Assembly: GCF_018691265.1 (NCBI RefSeq) | Contig: NW_024881322.1 | Coordinates: 7,750,001-7,814,000 of the forward strand | Direction of reading: 5' to 3' | Source of the DNA: Tyto alba | Lineage: Eukaryota; Chordata; Aves; Strigiformes; Tytonidae | DNA: 64,000 bases | In this document: positions 26,801-41,359 of the stretch, piece by piece | Position numbering within the stretch: position 1 is the stretch's first letter | How the letters are laid out: each line of letters starts with the position of its first letter | Notes under the pieces: model-generated | The model's input: only the letters and a program-made list of their open reading frames with translations | What the model was told of the DNA's origin: nothing | Databases searched by the model: none | Program-made: the position numbers and the translations under genes

Positions 26801-29800
26801 TGCAGAGCCCAGGTCCCAGGCGTGTGCTGTGCCGGGCTGCTGTGGCAATTAGCTAACGTTTGGAGAGTGCTGAGCAGCACGGTCTCCAGCATGCTATTTT
26901 AAGATGCGTAGTCTTGATCACATATACCAATCTACCTGGCAGGAAAGGAACTGAGGCAGAACATACAGCTGATATTCCCTAGGCTCTAGAAGAGTGCCGA
27001 TGTTAAATGTACTGTTTAGCACAGGGAAGACCATTTTCTGCCGAGAGAGAACAAGGAGGCACTCATTAGGACAGGCACAGTCCAGTGGGAAAGATGATAT
27101 GCCCCACTGTCAGCAAGTGCCTTGGGATCTTCACCTATTCAGGGTGATTAGACAAGAACCCCCCTCCCTCCAAGATGAACTGTAGGAAACCTTTCTGCTT
27201 TGTGTCACTTCCACAGAAATCATTGGGGTGATTTGCATAAATATGCAAGTGGTAATCAAACCTGGGGAGTTCAGCTGGCTTATGGTACATTTTTTTTGTA
27301 CATACTGTGCATACAAAGCGAATAGATTTTCACTCTATTTAAATTGCACGAGGTCATTGAATTGAGCAGGGACCAAAGTAATGGAAGGCACATTTTGATC
27401 CCTTGCTTCTTGGTATGATACCTCTCCCAGGACGTAATACAGTTACTGTCATGGCCAAAGATGGCACAGCGGATCTGTTGGTCCTCTAGTAATGGTCCTG
27501 TTCTGCCTGCAATTTTCTAACTAGTTGAAAGAAATAAGTAAACGAGGATGATTACAATTGCTGATCCCATTAGGAGACTTTTCTTTCATGTGTATTTTAC
27601 ATACCGAGACACTTTGCTAAATCTAATTTATGAGCAAGGAAGAGTCTATGAAGAATTAAGCGACTGAGATTCCTCACTCCTGACATTTTCATTTTGTTTT
27701 CTGCTTGATTCCCTGCTTGTTCTGATGTTCAGACCAGAGATTAACACACACTCCACAAAGGTTCTGGTATTTTATAGAAAGTACTGAAGGGTTTTGTGCA
27801 GCTGTCCGACAATGGCAGAGCAAAGGGCTCCAGAGCTTTAAAGAATGATCAAATAAATAACTTCAGCCATGTCAATTCACATACTGTTAAAACTGAGAAC
27901 TAAAGATTTGATGATTTTTCAGAAGTGAAGTAAATGAAGACCAGCATAAGAACTGAAGGAAAATGAGGATTTAAGTATCATTCTCTTAATTACCTGACAC
28001 AATCCTGTCATTTTTGTTTTAATAAATTACTTAAGTGCTATCTATAAGAAAGTCAATTACCTATAAATCTGGTAATCATTTATTGAGTTGTCTAAAAAAA
28101 CAGCACTTCCCAGTTACAACAGTGAAATATTTATGACTTTTGACTAGTGGCAATACATTCTCAAAGCAGATGATCAGTACATAAAAAAATCAGGCATCAG
28201 TAGTTTAGGAAGGTGTCATTAAAGTCCACAGTTTTGAGGGGCTCGTAACTTTCTGATGCAATCGCTTTGGGGAATGAAGTTTTTCATTGCTTGGTCCCCT
28301 CCCCAACATGATCCCTTTTAGATGTTCATAATCTTTCTAGCTTTATATCTACGTTTGAAGACTGCATGATATCAACATACAATTTTGTATGATTAACAGT
28401 GGTATCTGCGGATAAAAGAAGTATGGTGATACAGGATAAGGCATGGATTTAAGAGGGTATGTGTAACTCAACATTTCAAATGTTGAGGGCCAACAATAAA
28501 TGTTTCACTGTACCACTTGATGATAGCAACTTGATATATTCACAGAGGGAAACATTTTTCATTGAAGGCAATTTTTTTACGCTATCCTGGTCTGAATAAT
28601 CTGATTTTTCTAAACAAATGGCATGTTAATAAATGTTTAGTTAAATACTGCAGAAGTTATAAACAGTGTTTAAGAGTACACTTTCTTGGGATTAAGGTTT
28701 TGAAATTTTTTCTCCCAAGTTTTGTATTCTGTTCTGACCACCTCGTACAGAGATGGCTTGTAGAAACTGTTATGATTTATTATGCTCTAAAGAAAACAGC
28801 TTACCTTGGTGAAGGCATATTAGGATCAGCTGTTTTTTAATAGTTCAATTTGTGTCTGTATTGTTAGTTACATGTTTGGTTTTGTAGGAAAAGCCATGTT
28901 TGCCCTGGCCCATATGGCATGATTTTCAGCATTTCTGTGGCGGCTGTCCCCCAGTACTGAGGACTCAAGTGAGATCACCTCGGGCATGGAGTAGTTCAGC
29001 CTTGATCTGTTCACCTCTGACAAGGGGGCTGGAAGCATGATGAAAGGTGCTTCTCCCCATCCTGCAAGTTACATGATGCTTTTCACTACATAAAAACGAC
29101 GATGTGGATTTGAAACCAAAGTAAGTAAATGCACTTCATTCCAGCTCTAGACTTTGTTCACAGCTGTTTACTCAATAGCAAAGATCTTCCAAACAAAGCC
29201 TTTCCATAGGGGCAGCTGTGCCCCCCGGCATACATCCCTCCAGGGAGCTGCAAAGCAGTGGCAACCAGGAGGTCCTCCTGAAAATGCCAGCAGCCACCCC
29301 ACAGGGCTGAGGGAGGCACTCCCAAGCACCCTCTGCAAAGGCAGTGTGGGCACGCCACGATGCTGCCACTGCTGCTTCAGGCAAGAGCCACTGCTGAAGT
29401 TGGCTACGGCCCCCGAGGAAAATGATGATCAGTTGCATTTTATTTTTATACCCTGAGCTTTCATCTTTACACTGATAAAGGAACAGCTGCCTCTAATCTC
29501 ACTTCTAAATCCCGAGCCTGGTATGGCAACCTCTCCGGCACCGTGGATGCTATCCTTAACTGGCCAATGAGACTCAAATGCCAGCTATTATCCTTACAGC
29601 AACTATGTGTGGCATTAGTTGTGGGTCTTTTTGATGCCTGTTTAGTTCTTGCAGTAGCAGTTGGGGCTCAGGAGTCAGAGAAAAACTCTGCAGTCACTTC
29701 TCTTGCTAAACACTCAGATTCACTCACCAGAAGCATGCGGAGGGTTGTTTGGGGCTGCTTTGACACTAAAGGTATCATTTTCAGAGACTGTCACGCAGTG

Positions 29801-32800
29801 ATGCAAACTGCCAGGGGAATTTAAGCTCAGATGATTAATGCATAGTAAGGTAACCTGTGGACTAGCTGAGCTACTATTACTCCAGAAAGACTGCTTGTAA
29901 TATCTCATATATATAAGAGCACTGAGACACTGTGGCCTCGGAAGTGCCATGGTTTGAGTTCACCATTTCCATAAGAAATGAGAAAAGGAGTCATGAGGCT
30001 TCTTGACAGGGAAGGCAAAATGCAGCTCTTCCCACCATGGATGAGACTCGGCAAAGGCTGCGGCGGTGAAGCTGCAGGAAGGCAGTCTGCTCTGCCTATA
30101 CATAGATCTGGTCCAGCAAAGAAAACAGTCTCCATAAACATCATCCTGTTGGTATATTTCTGCCTTTTGGAAAGTAAAGAGGGGACCTTAATTGCAAATG
30201 ACTACAAGAATGTGGAAATGGATCTATCATGTGTGGAAGCTCTTGCTCTGTCAATTGGGAAAGAGCTCCGTGCAGGTGAAAGAAAAATTATTTCCATCTT
30301 CCCTGACATTTGTGGTTAAGTATGAAAAGGCATTCTACCTTCTTTGCACTAATTGTTACTGGTAGTGAGGAATTCCTTCCAAAAACTTGCCCAACACGTA
30401 CTTCTGTGTGGGTCTCAATGCTGAGTAAACCCAATTGCTTTGGAGGACGAATGAATGCCTGGGAAAGAGACAGGAGGAAAGCATAGAGCAAGTGTGATAC
30501 AAGAGACTGGAAAGAGGTCATTTGCTCTTTTTGTTCCAAAGAGGAGTTTTGTACAGGGCTTTATAGTTGGTGCATGTATTCAGAAAAGATTTAATACATA
30601 TTCTTTCTGATGGTGATGAATTGCATTGGTTAGAAGAGATCCTTTTCCATATATGCAATACAGAAATCTCAGATGGAATATTTTCTATTCAAGTGACTGG
30701 AGTAGTACCAAAGGTGCAAGCTGACAGCATGCCTTCAGAACTAGTGGTTTGTTAACTTAATATTCCTCTTCCAGGAAAGCTGGCATGCCAAATGACCAGG
30801 CATCCTTCGTGTTCCTGGCTGTGGTCTGTGGTTTGCTCAGGCACAGAGGGATTATTCTCATGTGTCCCCTTGCCCAGCCTTCACCCTTGCAGAGAATACA
30901 ATATGTTAAGATGTGAGATATCCTGGTGATAGAAAACATTGAGAAGAGAGATTCATGCTTGAAAATACAAATTCTTCTCCTGACTTATATTCACCAGGCT
31001 TCTAGTCTGAGCCCATAGCCAGAACTGCTGAACACCAGCAATTCATTTGAAGATGGTTCTTTTATATAAGCAAATATATGCACAGATGTATGCAGGGAGA
31101 CATCTACAAATGTTTGCAATTCATTGTAGTGACAGAGGACATAACTCAAACGGTATGAGGGATGTTGAAATTATTTTGCAGACAAAGGTGCAATAACTTC
31201 AGCTTCATACAATTCCTACATATTCCACGTGTCCTCAGTTGTTGTTTAGTAACTTGCAATATGAATAATTTTTAAAAGTTGTGAAAAAGCTGTTTATCTC
31301 CTTTATCAGACTAGGTAATAATAGCAGTTTCTATCCCATGTACAAGGAGAGCACCACTCCATTCCTGGTATTGTAGCCCTGAGATGTCTGGTTTTCCTCA
31401 GGGCCATGCTCCAGTAATTCATCCACTGTGTCCGATCCATCCTACCTCCCTTCTCTCTCAGAGTCGTTAGCCTTTCTACTCTATTGCAGTCACAGAGGAA
31501 CCTTCCACTCACCTACACTAAGCCTAAAAAAAAGCCAACAGAGTCTTTGGGTCATATATTATCTGTGCTGAGTATACTGATTTGCATAAATATGTATTAG
31601 TTTTATTTCCTCTGATGGCAGATTACGCTGTCAAAAGTTTTTAATATTTAGCATGCATGTACTGGGAGTGGTCCTGCTCACCTGTGGTATCCCAAACATC
31701 CTGATTTCCAGGATGGGAAAGGATACACAGCAGAGCAACTAAGGAAGAAATGTCTCAGGCCCCTTCCACTAAACAAAGGCTGGATTAAAAGGGCAGACAC
31801 CCAACCTGCTGAAATGGAAACAGGAAAAGAAGTGAAGCTTTCCCTCCAACACCCTGTGCTGAGCTCTGTAGGGTAAAAGGTCTCAGTGTCTCTTGGCAGA
31901 GTTATGGGGCTTCTGTCTTGATCTTCCTTTTATCAGTGCATGTAGATTATTTTTCTTTAAACTTCAACAGTGAGGGAGGGTGGGAAGGACAGATGGAGAC
32001 GAAAAAAAGAGGCACAAAAAATTAATGAGTTTTATTATTCTTTGCCCATGGGCTTTATCTATATTCTAGAATCACCCTAAGATTGAATCCTTTTAAAGAT
32101 ATGAAGAATATCTACCTCAGACACAATTTAATTTTTTTTCCCTTTTTATTGTAAATCCCCCCACATAGCTTCCACTGAAAAGCAGATCACTTTGAAATGC
32201 ATTGCCTAGGCTAATACTTTGTTTTCAACTTCAGTGGTCATGCTTGGGTACTTTTTGTTCCTACTCTTCACAAGTTTGCAGTTATCAAGCAATATTAAGA
32301 GGTAAATATGAAATCCTTTCACACCAACAATATAGACCTGATCTCTCAGGAGAGTCAAAACCTCAGTTTTATTTCTCTGCTACTTTTTTTTCTCAACTTT
32401 TTTTTTTTTTTTCCAACAATATCCTTATATAGAAAAGGCTAATCTGTACAACTTGTTCATCAGGCATTGCCTTTCATTAATACGCATGTCCTGTAGGAGC
32501 TGTGGTGTTTCTCTCTGGTTATTTGACTGACCATCTGTGAAAACTCATAACCAGTCCACTCAGCTTGAACAAGGAGAAAGTTGACAGGAGGCCCTTCAAG
32601 ACCCTGTTCTTCTTCTGCCGGCTTGCAAGCTAGTTCAGAGCTAGTAATTCCCCCAAACAGTAGCTTTAATTTTGTCTCATTACTATGGTGGTTCAAGAAG
32701 GGAAAGAAACCAGAGGGCGTCTATCTGTGTCAGTGAAGAAACATCTCTGTGATTAGTGAGCAATTTGTTCATTAATTACTAGTTCAAAACAATGTTTTCA

Positions 32801-34000
32801 TTACCCGATTTTGCTTCTGCAGCCACAACTAGCTTGAGAAAGATTGAGCTGTTTATGTGAAACTTAAAATGGATGTCCAAGACATTGCTTTTTTAAATAA
32901 TTGTTTTGTATTGCTGACTGATTTTCTACTAATCAGGAACAGTTACTTAAATGATGCTGTGATATTCACACTTTGTCTTCTGTTCAGTTCCAGGAAATTT
33001 GTCTCATGAGGATTAGACATGCTGCCATCTGCAATACAGACATTTCTATCAGCAGATATGACCAGGAAAACCTACTGTTTGTGAGTAATTTCTTCTAAAA
33101 ATAAGCACTGTCTCTTAAAAGTGAAATGGGAGAGTGACATGTAGCTTTAAAACTATTCTTCTAGTTAGTAGCAGAAAATAACCCACATCTGTGACTATTT
33201 TGTAAAGCAAATATTGTGGGCATGGAGCAAGGTACTAATTCCCTCCCAGCCCAAATGAAGCTTTTGAACCCCCACCCCACAACAGTGCTGGAGAAAGGAA
33301 GGATTCGAGGCTCTCCAGCTGATGGTCACAGCTCCATTCACCTCTGGGGGGGTGCGAACCTCCCTTTAGTTCACACTGTGGAGAGAAACTGAAATGGCAA
33401 GGGGCAGGGGAAGGGCACGGACACCCAAGCTGCTGAAATGGGAAGGGAAAGCTAGCATGGGTCAGATTAAGGGGCAGGATCAGACCTTCTCCTTATCCCA
33501 TAGGACCAACCTGGGCAGGTGCTGAAGCCTGCATACGCCCTCTGAATGGCACAACAGACCTTCTTTTGCAAACTGCTAACCAAAGGAGTAAATCAGAGCT
33601 TGTCGTCAGTAAAGTAACATATGACAGCTCTTGTCTCTCTCAGCAGCAGGTCTTTTGTGCCACTGAAAAACAATTAAATTGACACCAACTTCTTAATACA
33701 CTTGCTCTAATGACAGGACTTTTGTCACTCCTAGCTGCACCCCTACATTAGCTTCAGACAGGGTTGTTACCTTTGTAAATACTGCTCAGGCAGTAATGCA
33801 TTAGGCACAGACAGTAACTGCCAGTTATCATCCTTTCCCACAAACCCACAAGAGGAGGAGATTTTTGTCCCCTCTGTTAGAGACAGGCCATAAAAACATC
33901 ACTGATTCAGTCTCTGGCACGACTGAGAGAGCAGAGACCTCTGGCCAGGAGGCAGGGGGCAGAAACAGGGCAGAAACCTCTTAGAAAGGCAATTAAAAAG
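23869..34000. other. Gene-free flank, segment 5
   Basis: About 10 kb of apparently unique intergenic sequence. No gene, RNA gene or repeat family is recognised. Overlapping frames on both strands at 26130-26780 and 29150-29460 coincide with locally higher GC, which lowers stop-codon frequency. None carries a domain motif. Conserved non-coding elements could be present but cannot be detected from one sequence. Confidence 0.55.
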
Positions 34001-37000
34001 TCCACTAGTTATAGTTTGTGAAAACAACCAGTAAATAGGCCACCATTTGACCCCCTACTTCTAGGGTCATACTTGGTCATTAAGTCTCAGTGTGACAAAA
34101 GAGTGAAAGCTTTCATTTACAGAAGTGCTTAGGTACTGGTTTGTCTGAGGGAAACAACTTAGAGGTTTTTTTAAGGCTCCTGTTTGGTTTTAAGGCAGGG
34201 CCAGCCTTGTCTCTAAAAATTACGGCGTTCTAACAGGGGCACACAAAACATCTGGCAAATTGGATCAGAGAAATAATCACTACTGGCACTGAAAACAGAG
34301 AAAATCTCTTCCCGTGCCCTGTGCCTCCCTGACCCATTGGCAAGAGTTCAAGAACAGTCCATTACCCACCCTTGGTCTAGAGTCAGTGCAGCATTTCTGG
34401 AGCCTTGTACTTCACAAAGTTCATGGAAGAAAAATGATCATCTTGTAGTCTTAGCTCATGGGGTGAACACAACGTGAAGCACTCCTCTGCTTTCTGAGAG
34501 CAGGACACATACAGAATGAATCCATTTTCAGCTTCCAAATTGTCGTGCTCACCCAGATGCACCTCCTAGAGCCAATCCAGTAAACAAAAAGGGAGAAGTT
34601 TTTGCACCAGGACTCTGAGCAAAGCAGAGGTGAGTCTGCTGAGCGGAGGCAGCTGCAGAGCCAGCCGAGGGGCACTGTCCTGGTGCAGTCCCTGTGCCCT
34701 GCTCCAGGCACAGCATCCTCCAGGCAATTCCAGTGATGAATGGGCTTCGGGGGCACTTTTTTTGTTGGCTATGAGCATGAGTTGGCAGAATCCGAGATTT
34801 TAAATTAGTTTGATTTCAGATAGTTTTGGTCTGGGTTGCTTTTTGTGACTTGCCCAAGCTACAAAAGGCATGAAAGCAACAGGAACTTAGCTGGAGAGAG
34901 TAATCTGAAGAGCACATAGATGATACAGTACAGGAGAGAGTTGGGAGAAATTTATGGAAAATTAGCAGAAGAAAATGATGATTGGCTGCCAGAAAGAATT
35001 TCTTTACAAAGTGATGATCTAATCAAAGAAAGTAGTAAGAAATTCTGGCTGCTTGGACCCTGGAAATAATCCGGGTAAAGAGAGAAACAGTCTGCACTGG
35101 CTGGACATGTTCTTCTTCCCCTCAAAAGCCAGAGCTCTGGGGCAACTCTTTCATAAATATTTTACAGTACAGCTCGCTGTGCAGCCTGCAGGCTGAGGCC
35201 AGTTGTGTGGCCATTTCTGTCCCTAATGGCCTGATCCACTACAGCCCATATAAATCAGGGAGAAATATTCTCACAGGAAACTGGAGTCTTGAAAAAGGCC
35301 CTGAAATATAGCAGATAAATCAGCAGCAGTGTTGGCATTGCATAAAGGGCAGGGTGAATAATTATAGCAACAAGGAACTCCCAGCATCCAGAAAGCGTGG
35401 CAGAGGTTAGGCTCTGCCACCAAGACAGTTGTTCAGAAGAGATTGAAATGTTTTGCAGGAAAGCTCAGCAGTGCAATCGTGCAAGGAGCTAACGAAGGGC
35501 TCTGTTTCAGCCGCAGCCCCCCGGGTGCTAGGCGCTGCCTGAAGGATGCTGCCACAAAGCATGGCCTCGTCAGCACTTCTACGTGTGTCTCCAAGCAGGC
35601 GCATCCCATAGGCCACCGCCCTGTTGCAGGTGGTTCAGTCCATGCTGGTGGGCTGTGAAAACTGAAGCCTGCTCCCCCGCAGCCTGTTAGAAAGTGCCTC
35701 CAGCAACCTGCACTCTGGCCAGCTGCCACCTCAGCCATCTTCAGCTCAGCGAGTGACTCCTTTTCCTATGGAAACTCAAGCTGGGAACTGGAAGTTTCCA
35801 CCATGCAACCTCACCCTCCATACTCCCATTGCAGCACATTGCCAGAACTCTCCTTGCAGACCCCCACCATGTTCCCCCCCCCGCCACTGCATTTCCAGCA
35901 AATCCTCCCTGCGTCCCTTCAGGGAAGCCTTAGGGCAACCCATTACCGCAGCTATCTTCATTGTGCACTGGCTCTTCGGAGTCTGGATAGACTGCAATGT
36001 TCTCAAATGTGTCTGTTCTTCAGTGGATTATTTTTGAATTTCTTCAACAATTAATTCTTGATCTGTACCCTGACTCACTGAGTGCTGTACCTCTCAAGTA
36101 ATGCATGCTAATGATCATCTGCTCTGGATTTTATAGCTTGAAGTGGTGAAAGATGAAAGCCAAATATTCCCTATTATACTATGGCTACAGTCAGATATTA
36201 AAAAAAAAAAAAACCAACCAGCCCTCCAAGATGACATCTGTTGCAGCCAAAGTTCATATATTCCTTCATGAAAATTCAACTACATTAAAAAAAAAGAGAT
36301 TTTGCAATAGATGGAGGATGAATCATCCTTAAATATACAGCTGAATGCCACTCAAAATTCTCTCTTTTCCCTAGTCCTTGCTGTTTTGTGAGTCCAGCCA
36401 GGGAGGAACTATGATCGGTGCTAACAAATCTCTGTTTTCTCACTTGCCCTTCAGCATTTCATCAGAGATAACAGTAAAATCTGGTGCTCTTTTGACATCA
36501 CACAAATAGCATTCCCTGGCTCTCTTCTCCTCTTCCCAGCCTGCTTTTTCTGTCACTGCTCAGCAAATCTTCACATGAAGCTAATGTTTAACTGCAAAAA
36601 TGAAGTGTATGGAGGATATGCATGAATACAGAAGGTAGCAGGAGTCTCACTAAATGGCCCTTTTTGGAGAAACTGGCCCCGTTTCAGCGGTTAGTGAACA
36701 GCTGCCTCCCAGCTGAGATTTATCAGCTAGAGAGAAGGTGATACAAAATCTAGCAAAAGCGATAGAGATCTGTGAAAACTGGAGGGCTTCTTTCTGGCTG
36801 TACTCTGAAGGTGCCTGAACCTGGGCATTTCCATGCCAGCGAAGGATGCTCAGGTGTGTACGAGTAGCAGACCTGCTCCCAGCAGTTCCCACCAGGAAGA
36901 AACGGGCCCCTGCAGTGAAGGGATGACGTTGCCAAGTGCCAACTAGTAGAAAAAAGCAAAGCTGAAGCCCTGAGACAAGTGCCCAGATTGATGTCTGGCA

Positions 37001-39912
37001 CAGACTCCTGTATCACTGAGCTGCAGAAGTAGATCAGAAACTTAAGAGAAAGATTGTAGCATTTCTATCCAAGTAACAAGTGCTTCCTTGGATGATCCTC
37101 AATTTACAGCTGCTGAGTGTCTTCTCAGTTCTCTTGGTCACTTCGGTCCCTCGGTCACTTGAATTAACATCCAAAGCCAACCTGGGTCTCCTGCTCCACC
37201 TATGCAATTACTCAGGCTGAGGTGGAAGCTGGAAAGATGTGCTGGATCGTGGGAGAGGGTAGGGTGCTACTGCAGCCCTTGCTATCTTCCTTTATGAATG
37301 CCTGCAGCAGCAAAGTGAGGTGGGACCATCCCTCCACGGACTCACGTCTCCATTATGTGTTTCTGATGACTACAATTTGCTGTAATTCAGAATGAAGTGA
37401 TTGAAGTCTTGTGGGGGAAGATTAGCCTGCTAAGACGCCAGCACACCTCCAAAGCAGCCACGGCTGGATTGTCAATGAGTTGTTGGCACGTGACACCAAG
37501 CTTCAGGAATGAGACAGGGAATGTGACACCCGTGTAGGTAACCTACAGAAACCATGCAAGAAAAAAATAGTGCTGGGACCCCACAGACAAGAGAGCCAAT
37601 GGAGAAGAAGCATGCAGACATGGAAACCATTGCCCAGGACAGTCTGGGGCTGAGCTGTGTTTTGCACAATACAAACTTCTAACATTGTGCTTACGTTACC
37701 AGTTAAACTGGGAGGTTTTGTCTACCAGAAGCAAAGAGGCACTACCAAAAAGCCTGGTTTTTTGTTATTATTATATTATTCAGTTTTCATGTGCCCATGA
37801 GTTTTGCAGCAGGGATAGATCCTCAGGGAGGATGCTTTGGCAGGGTCCTGTGAGGCTCCAGCCCGGCATCACGGCAGTGAGGGAGGCCATGACAAATATG
37901 CCACACCAGGCAAGGAAAGCAGAATGCCAGCCAGGAACCATGAAGACTACTTTGAAGTCCAGTTTTGCTTTTGTTTTTTTTTTTTTTTCTTGTGTCCCTC
38001 TTTCATGTCTCAGGATGTTCTGACTTCTGAGCTTTTTATGGTTGCTCTGGTAATTGAATGATTATCCGTGGGAATAAAAATGTTATTTACAAAAATTCCA
38101 TGCAAAAAAAGTGACAATTAACTGCCAGCAATTTTTGTAATGCGCACTGCAATCACAGCTACCAGAGAGCTGATTAAAACCAAGGGCCACCCCTGCAGAT
38201 ACACAGGGAAAATCACTCATGGTCTCTTGTAAATTGCAATTTTGCATGCTGGCAACCCACCAAAGCACCTCAGCTCAGACCTGGCTAATAAGAGCACAGG
38301 AACAGCTTTTTTATATGTTTCTCCACTAAGGCTTGGTGTTAATAGAACAGGATGTTCCAATAACCTTTTAAAAGGTTGGACTAATTCAGTTGTTTGGGTT
38401 TGCGAGAGCCGAGGTGCATTAGTCCAGTTATTTGGTAATAAGTGAAGGGAGGCAGCATAGAGGGAAGCAGGGTGGTGGTTTAAGGTGTTTTCATGTGGCA
38501 GCTGGTATAAAAAGACAGATGAGCTGACCAGTGGGGAATTAGGCTTGCTGACAAGGGACCAAGGAAGCAGACACCCACAAGGTTGTTGTTTCTCCCTGGC
38601 ATCACCAGTCCCTGAGCCAGGCTGCACCTGCGCATCTCCGGTACTACCATCCTGGGATGAGAGGGATATGTGGGGATGAATAATTCAGCTGCAAATCAGC
38701 TCTCCGACTGCACAGCACTTTTTTCTGGGTTGCTATTTTTAATTTAGATACTCCTACGTGTGTGTGGTGGATTCAAGACGTATGAGAAATAGGAGAAGGC
38801 AGCTGATGCAGGCAGGTAGCAGAGCCTGGGGGTGGCGGAGGTTGAACTGGCGCTGGCCTAGAGCAGGTCCAGTGGCACCTTCCCGCCCAGGGCAGCACGG
38901 GGCTGAGCACCTCTGAGTCCTACTTACTTCACTGGGAGCTGAAAGTGCTCAGCACTGCTTGCTTGGATTTACACCCTTGTGTTGGCAACCACAAAGAAAT
39001 AGCGGAGGTGCCCATACGGTTATAGACAGGGCTGGATATCAGGGGATGTGTGTTCCGTTTTGAGGTCTGCTACTTATCTCTTCTGCACAAAACTTGCAAA
39101 TCCTCTCTCTTGTAGTTCTAGATTAGTTTCTGGGAAAATCATTACCGCTGCTCCTTTTGGTCTGCCTCACCTAGTTATACTCTTTGGAGAAGAAACCATT
39201 GCTGCTTGTTTATAGCTATAGAAGATAACTCACGGGGGAGCTTCTTCTGTTGAAAGGTGGCATCTTTCTATCACATTTTTTAACCATGAACATCAGAAGG
39301 AGGGAGTCATCAAAGTAATTTAAGAGGAGAAAGGTTTTAGCTGCAGCAGCTCAATGAGGAAGTGAGGAACTGTAGGAAACAATGGGACAGAAAAGCTGTC
39401 AATTTAGGCAAAAGCGAAACTGTGATTACATGCTCATCTTTGTGAGAATCCAGACTTCCAGAAGTGGCATTTTGATTTGTATACTAGTTCCTACAGATTA
39501 TAAAACCAAAGATCAAAGCATAAAGGAAATCCTGTCATGTCTGAGAATCTTTTTCCCCTTGCTGTGTATACAGTGTTTTCCAATAAATTACTTCAGGTGA
39601 GACCTAATATTAATAACTGCTTTTACAAAGTCTAGACTGCTTTTGCAAATCCCTGGCTGGTAAAGGCATTCATGTGTTCCTGTGGACTCAAGGAAAGCTT
39701 TGAAATTCTTGTTAAGTTATAGAGTCTTAACTCTTCTGCTGTAAGCCACTGGATATGGAGAACCTCTTAAAAATGAGATAAGAGGGAAGTATTTGAAACC
39801 CAAAAGTGAAAAAATTAATATGAGATTATCCCATAGACTACTGCCAGGGCTGGGGAAAGTATCCATGTTTCTGAGGCATGGTGCACTGTGCTACCCCTTC
39901 TCAGCTTCTAAA
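34001..39912. other. Gene-free flank, segment 6
   Basis: No gene is recognised. A GC-richer patch at about 35440-35900 carries several overlapping open frames of 69-101 codons on both strands, as expected from composition alone; it is not CpG-dense in the way the LARS2 island is. Short A-runs (near 36200 and 36286) and a T-run (about 37974-37988) occur. Confidence 0.55.
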
Positions 39913-39942
39913 TAAAGGGCTTTATGAAAGAAAAGCCCTTTA
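39913..39942. repeat. Perfect 11-bp hairpin
   Basis: The arm taaagggcttt (39913-39923) is exactly complementary to aaagcccttta (39932-39942) with an 8-nt loop. A further 'ctttattt' to the right could pair with the 'aaataaag' overlapping the left arm as an alternative fold. It is too short for a typical pre-miRNA stem. Confidence 0.75.
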
Positions 39943-41310
39943 CTTCTTTATTTCTTGATCTTTGTGATTAAGAAAATTCTGGACTATTGCTCAATTGCTT
40001 CATTCCAGGTCGGGAAAATCTGCTGCTGTTCCCAAATTTTGGAGGAAAATAAGGGAAATAGAAGAGGAATCTGTAATAATGAAGAAGCCAACATCTTTTG
40101 CAACAGAAATTTCATGACTAATGGTTCACAAATCCTGATAGTCAGTTTTAACCATGTGATATCCAGGAGACTGAAACAAAAAACACTCTCAGTTACTCTC
40201 AGATCAGAAAGTAGGTCATTAGCCAACCAGCTAGATGCCTAATAAGCTCAGTTTATCATTCACCTCCCGGGGAAACAATGAGCACCAACAAGTACACACC
40301 ACATGATGGCTTCTCACACCAACATTTTACAGAGTAGCTACAATTTTAAAACACAAAACAACATGCCAGACAAAGGTTTCTCTTTCTTTCCTAAAACATT
40401 AATTCAATCTCCAAAAACTACACTTGGAGGCATTAAGGCAGGAAAGGATTGGTTTATGTCACTGGAAAGCCAAGACTGTCTACTTTCCAAGGGGATATAA
40501 AGCATTCAGTTTACAGTTGGTATTTCACAAGATACTGAGCCACAGCACTGCCCCAGAATTAGCTTTTGCATATGCATTGCAGACCATTTTAGAGTTTCTA
40601 AACTTTTATCAAAAAATGAATTACCTTTATTCTCTCTAATGGCATGTATAAAGGCATGGTGCAGACTTCTTATACACATTTTTACCCATCTAACTCTCTA
40701 TCACTCCTTCCAGATTTTTGGAAAGTGGTCAGTATGTAAATTTTTCTTTCTAGTTGGTCTTCTCCAGTTTTGTTGAAGCTCAGATGGATAGAGGGACAGC
40801 CTGAGAACCTTTCAGCCTTTCAACCTGAGAATAAGCTGTAGTACAGTCACTTAGTCTATCAGGAAAGCGCTGACATTTGATTTCCTACCAGCAATTTGGT
40901 AAGTCATAGACTTCTAACAGCCTGTGGTAACCATCTCCCAACACGTGCGTGCAGCCAGTGTGTGTGCTGGCTCCTAGCTCCAGGCTCCCCCAGCACACAG
41001 AGAAGTTCCTTGAAACTCCACTGCATTAGGAAGACATTTTGGAGACATCACTCAACAGTCTTTGTCAGCATCACTCCGGGTCATGGAATGCTCTCAATAC
41101 ACTAATGTACGTTTGTGACACCGGGTGTACAGGAGTACCACTACTCGTGCAGGCAGTGTCACTGCTCCCCAGTGTGCTCTGAGTCCCAGTGTGTCCTGCA
41201 GTCCAGAAACTGATGCTGAGGGATTGTCCCAGCGTGTCCCGTGGGGGATTACCACCTCAGCCACAAGCAGGCAAGCGTGGGAGAAGCCCTTGGTTTAGGA
41301 TGAAGAGAAG
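39943..41310. other. Gene-free flank between the two hairpins
   Basis: No gene or known repeat is seen. Open frames here are at most 95 codons and lack motifs. Confidence 0.55.
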
Positions 41311-41359
41311 TGAGGAGTACTTCAACGGATGCCTGAAAGCGAGTGAGAAGTACTCCTCA
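41311..41359. repeat. Perfect 13-bp hairpin
   Basis: The arm tgaggagtacttc (41311-41323) is the exact reverse complement of 41347-41359, with a 23-nt loop. A stem this long with no mismatch is unlikely at any one place but not surprising somewhere in 64 kb. No terminal repeats or target duplications were noticed around it. Confidence 0.8.

Noticed and set aside
35433..35738. Overlapping 69-101 codon frames suggesting a small gene
   Set aside because: Both strands are open at once in a GC-richer block and none has recognisable sequence.
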